DNA from: Actinomycetes bacterium
Lineage (GTDB): Bacteria > Actinomycetota > Thermoleophilia > RBG-16-64-13
Assembly: GCA_021815245.1 (NCBI GenBank)
Contig: JAKAHF010000077.1
Span: 1-7,910 of the forward strand
Direction of reading: 5' to 3'
DNA: 7,910 nt
This document shows, one piece after another, positions 5,863-7,910 of the stretch (position 1 is its first letter; each line of letters starts with the position of its first letter). A program made the translations under genes and the position numbers. The notes under the pieces were generated by a model. That model saw nothing but the letters and a program-made list of their open reading frames with translations, did no database searches and was not told the origin of the DNA.

Positions 5863-6063
5863 GTGGCCCAAAGGAAGCAATTCCTGCTCCGCATAGACCC
5901 GGGCCTCTGGGCAGATCTGGAGGCCTGGGCGGCGGACGATCTGCGCAGCGTCAACGGCCAGATCGAGTACCTTCTGCGAGAAGCGGTGCGGCGCCGTAGG
6001 GGCGCGACCGAGAAGAAAGGAAACGAGCATGAAAGACCCGCGCCTGGCGATACTGGCGGCTAA
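5863..6063 (+). CDS. Small ribbon-helix-helix (Arc/MetJ-type) DNA-binding protein
   Basis: This is a 66-residue protein. Residues 4-12 (RKQFLLRID) form a beta strand of alternating polar and hydrophobic residues as in Arc, residues 13-26 a first helix ([14 protein letters not shown]), LRSVN a turn, and residues 32-46 a second helix ending in four arginines. This is the ribbon-helix-helix dimer fold, in which paired strands enter the DNA major groove. Similar small proteins are often annotated as Arc-family or HicB-like antitoxins, but there is no toxin gene here. GTG 5863 is the only plausible start, because an in-frame stop lies at 5839-5841 and no other start codon intervenes; it has no clear Shine-Dalgarno. 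Its start overlaps by one base the stop of a five-codon frame (5846-5863), so reinitiation is possible. The polar tail (residues 47-66) is not part of the fold and overlaps the next gene by 35 bases. It may regulate the flanking genes; that is inference. Confidence 0.82.
   Translation: MAQRKQFLLRIDPGLWADLEAWAADDLRSVNGQIEYLLREAVRRRRGATEKKGNEHERPAPGDTGG
6016..6021 (+). promoter_or_regulatory. Ribosome binding site of the M29 aminopeptidase gene
   Basis: AAAGGA lies inside the 3' end of the ribbon-helix-helix gene, 7 bases before ATG 6029. Translation of the aminopeptidase therefore depends on ribosome traffic through the end of the smaller gene. Confidence 0.65.
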
Positions 6064-7135
6064 CCTCCTCGACTACTCGCTCAAGATCGAGGCCGGCGAG
6101 AAGGTGCTTCTCGAGGCCGACGCGAACGCCGTCGATCTCTTGATCGCTCTCGTCGAGGGCTGCTACGAACGCGGGGCTGTGCCCTACACGCACGTCGGCG
6201 ACTCGCGGCTGAGCCGGGCGGTGCTGCTCGGCGCCACGCGCGAGCAGATGGAGCGCGGGCTCTCGTGGGCCATGCAGCGCATGGGCGACTGCGACGCCAA
6301 CATCTATGTCATGGCCGGCTCCAACGCGACCGAGATGGCCGACGTGCCCGGCCACATCCTCGAGATGGCGCACGTCGTCAACAAGCCTCTCACCGACCTC
6401 TATCTGCAGAAGAAGTGGGTGCTGCTCCGCTACCCGACCGCGTCGGCCGCCCAAGCCGCCGGCATGTCGACCGAAGCCTTCGAGGACTTCTGCTTCTCGG
6501 TCTCGACTCTCGACTACGCCCGCATGGACAAAGCCATGGACCCGCTCGTCGAGCTGATGTCGCGCACCGACAGGGTGCATGTCACCGCGCCGGGTACCGA
6601 CATATCGTTCTCGATCAAGGGCATCCCCATCCTCAAGGCGTCGGGTCAGAACAACATCCCCGATGGGGAGGTCTTCACCGCTCCGGTGCGCGAGTCGGTC
6701 AACGGCACCATCGCCTTCAACACTCCGTCGCTCGAAGACGGCGTGACCTTCGAGCACATCAAACTGACCTTCAAAGACGGCAAGGTCGTCGCGGCTGAGG
6801 CAAACGAGCAGGAGCGTATCGAACGTCTGCTCGACACCGATGAGGGCGCTCGCTATCTGGGAGAGTTCGCGCTGGGAGTCAACCCGCGCATCGAGAAGCC
6901 CATGAAAGACACGCTCTATGACGAGAAGATCGGCGGCAGTCTCCACATGGCGATCGGCCGTGCCTACGACGAGGCCGACAACGGTAACCGCTCGGCCCTC
7001 CACTGGGACATCGTGCTGATCCAGACGCCCAAATGGGGCGGGGGCGAGATCTACTTCGACGACGTGCTGGTGCGCAAAGATGGTCTGTTCGTGCTGCCCG
7101 AGCTGGAGGGGCTCAACCCCGAGAACTTGGCGTAG
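6029..7135 (+). CDS. M29-family metallo-aminopeptidase (AmpS/AmpT-like)
   Basis: This is a 368-residue cytoplasmic exopeptidase with a two-metal site, related to AmpS and thermophilic aminopeptidase T. All six residues expected for the dinuclear centre can be placed by pattern and spacing: Glu214 in PDGEVFTAP, Glu279 in LGEFALG, His306 and Tyr313 in [14 protein letters not shown], and His325 and Asp327 in SALHWDIV. The N-terminal domain ([16 protein letters not shown], then an [13 protein letters not shown] helix) is typical of the family. The protein is shorter than the roughly 410 residues of AmpS/AmpT, and the loop between Tyr313 and His325 is compact. ATG 6029 has a good ribosome binding site and the family's normal N-terminus. 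The gene overlaps the ribbon-helix-helix gene by 35 bases and is probably in one transcript with it and the SPFH gene. M29 enzymes generally have broad specificity, so its substrate cannot be inferred. Confidence 0.93.
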   Translation: MKDPRLAILAANLLDYSLKIEAGEKVLLEADANAVDLLIALVEGCYERGAVPYTHVGDSRLSRAVLLGATREQMERGLSWAMQRMGDCDANIYVMAGSNATEMADVPGHILEMAHVVNKPLTDLYLQKKWVLLRYPTASAAQAAGMSTEAFEDFCFSVSTLDYARMDKAMDPLVELMSRTDRVHVTAPGTDISFSIKGIPILKASGQNNIPDGEVFTAPVRESVNGTIAFNTPSLEDGVTFEHIKLTFKDGKVVAAEANEQERIERLLDTDEGARYLGEFALGVNPRIEKPMKDTLYDEKIGGSLHMAIGRAYDEADNGNRSALHWDIVLIQTPKWGGGEIYFDDVLVRKDGLFVLPELEGLNPENLA

Positions 7136-7166
7136 GCCGTCTTGCGGCCGGCAGGCTTCTTAGCCT
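7135..7166. terminator. Two small hairpins between convergent genes (weak terminator candidates)
   Basis: GGCCG-TCTTG-CGGCC (7135-7149) starts at the last base of the aminopeptidase stop, and AGGCT-TCTT-AGCCT (7153-7166) spans the ATPase stop. Each has a 5-bp stem. Only the second is followed by a few T residues on the plus strand, and neither has a proper U-run, so termination here is only a possibility. Confidence 0.28.
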
Positions 7167-7910
7167 TTCACCTGCCCCGCCTCGACCCGCGCGGCCTGCT
7201 CTCGCCAGAATGGAAAGACCTTGGCGATGCGCCAACCCAGGCCCACGAAGAACCAGGCGAACACACACGTGCCCACTCCCACGCCCCAGAGCGGCCAACC
7301 GGGCACGTGTAGCTCGAAGAAGTCGCGAGTCGGCGGCACGACGAAGGCCAAGCCGAAGATGACGGCCATCGTCAGTATCAATCCGAGCCTCCAGCCGCGC
7401 ACCGGCCGTTCGATCGCGGCTATCACGCGCAGGCCGATCACCGTGAAGACGATCGTCTCAATGACCTGCGCCTCAGCCACCGTGGCGCCGATCTCACGCA
7501 GCAGCAGATACGAAGCGAGGATGGTGATCGCCGTCAGGATGCCGGTAGGGATCACGAATCGCGCCACCCGGTAGACGAACCCGGGGACAAAACGCCGGAA
7601 GTTGGGCGCGAGAGCGAGGAAGAAGCCGGGCACGCCGATGGTCAGGGAATCGATGACCGTCAGATGCCGGGGCAGGATGGGGTACGAAACGCCCACGGCG
7701 GCTACCGCCAGTGCCAGCACCGCGGCCCACACGCTCTTGTTCGTGAACAGGCTGGCGACGCGCTCGATGTTGGCTGTGACACGCCGGCCTTCGGCGACCA
7801 CTCCAGGCAGGGTGGCGAAGTGCGAGTCGACCAGCACCAACTGCGAGACCGCCCGGGCCGCCGCGGTGCCGGTGCCCATGGCGATGCCCATGTCGGCCTT
7901 CTTAAGGGCG
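7160..7910 (-). CDS. CtpE-like cation-transporting P-type ATPase, C-terminal part (5' partial)
   Basis: Only the last 249 residues are inside the window; the gene begins beyond the right edge. The visible start (ALKKADMGIAMGTGTAAARA) is the region just after the GDGxND hinge of the P domain, followed by VSQLVLVDSHFATLPGVVAEGRR and an NIERVASLF helix, all standard for E1-E2 ATPases. The GDGxND motif and phosphorylated Asp lie outside. Six hydrophobic segments follow, consistent with M5-M10 of a Ca2+-type (P2) pump: roughly SVWAAVLALAV, LTIGVPGFFLALAPN, FVIPTGILTAITILASYLL, a VIETIVFTVIGLRVI stretch, LGLILTMAVIFGLAF and a final LWGVGVGTCVFAWFFVGLG. PRHLTVIDSLTIGVPGFFLA resembles the actinobacterial CtpE group, which in Mycobacterium has been linked to Ca2+ uptake. 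The usual P2A Asn/Asp cluster in M6 is not obvious. It converges on the aminopeptidase gene with 24 bases between stops. Family is certain; ion is not. Confidence 0.92.
   Translation of the reverse strand, partial: ALKKADMGIAMGTGTAAARAVSQLVLVDSHFATLPGVVAEGRRVTANIERVASLFTNKSVWAAVLALAVAAVGVSYPILPRHLTVIDSLTIGVPGFFLALAPNFRRFVPGFVYRVARFVIPTGILTAITILASYLLLREIGATVAEAQVIETIVFTVIGLRVIAAIERPVRGWRLGLILTMAVIFGLAFVVPPTRDFFELHVPGWPLWGVGVGTCVFAWFFVGLGWRIAKVFPFWREQAARVEAGQVKG

Noticed and set aside
5863..6063. Toxin-antitoxin locus
   Set aside because: The ribbon-helix-helix protein resembles antitoxins, but no neighbouring small toxin ORF exists on either strand; the next gene is a full metallopeptidase.
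5951..7003. Long minus-strand open frame (350 codons) opposite the M29 gene
   Set aside because: It is the antisense shadow of a strongly supported GC-rich gene. Its translation is Asp/Glu/Val/Arg-rich without domain motifs.
1..7910. CRISPR arrays, insertion sequences, integrase or attachment sites, tRNA genes
   Set aside because: No repeated spaced units, terminal inverted repeats, transposase motifs or cloverleaf-like segments were found on reading both strands.

Overview
The window is GC-rich, gene-dense DNA from a bacterial chromosome. G or C dominates third codon positions, genes overlap by a few bases, and starts are GTG or ATG with GGAGG-type ribosome binding sites. The truncated P-type ATPase at the right end resembles the actinobacterial CtpE group, and the SPFH / ribbon-helix-helix pair also looks actinobacterial. 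My best guess is a member of Actinomycetota, possibly a deep-branching class; this is inference from gene style, not a sequence match. I see no tRNA, rRNA, CRISPR array, insertion sequence or phage gene.

Layout. (1) Positions 1-3383, plus strand, form a tightly packed run of four genes: an M1 zinc aminopeptidase (its 5' end is outside the window), a methyltransferase-family ORF that has lost its SAM-binding core, an Nramp divalent-metal transporter, and a UspA-type universal stress protein. Each junction is an overlap or a gap of only 2 bases, so they are probably co-transcribed and translationally coupled. (2) Positions 3373-4562, minus strand, hold a hot-dog-fold acyl-CoA thioesterase followed by a YhbS-type GNAT acetyltransferase with a hydrophilic insertion. 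The acetyltransferase ends inside the 3' end of the stress-protein gene (convergent 11-base overlap). (3) Positions 4563-4772 are a divergent intergenic region. It has a good sigma-70-like promoter facing right, with a perfect 14-base palindrome filling most of its -35/-10 spacer, and a 6-bp stem-loop in the predicted leader. (4) Positions 4773-7135, plus strand, encode a two-TM membrane-anchored SPFH protein, a 66-residue ribbon-helix-helix DNA-binding protein and an M29 metallo-aminopeptidase overlapping it by 35 bases. (5) Positions 7160-7910, minus strand, hold the C-terminal part of a CtpE-like cation P-type ATPase that runs off the right edge.

How the genes may work together. The Nramp-UspA pair is a plausible metal-uptake and stress unit. 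The SPFH / ribbon-helix-helix / M29 block is the most interesting part: a membrane scaffold, a small candidate repressor and a cytosolic peptidase, with a promoter-embedded palindrome ahead of the first gene and an interrupted palindrome ahead of the second. Autoregulation by the ribbon-helix-helix protein is a testable inference, not something the sequence proves. Two proteins (the acetyltransferase and the SPFH protein) carry Gly/Ser/Ala-rich insertions inside otherwise conserved domains, and the methyltransferase-like ORF appears to be an in-frame internal deletion of its family.
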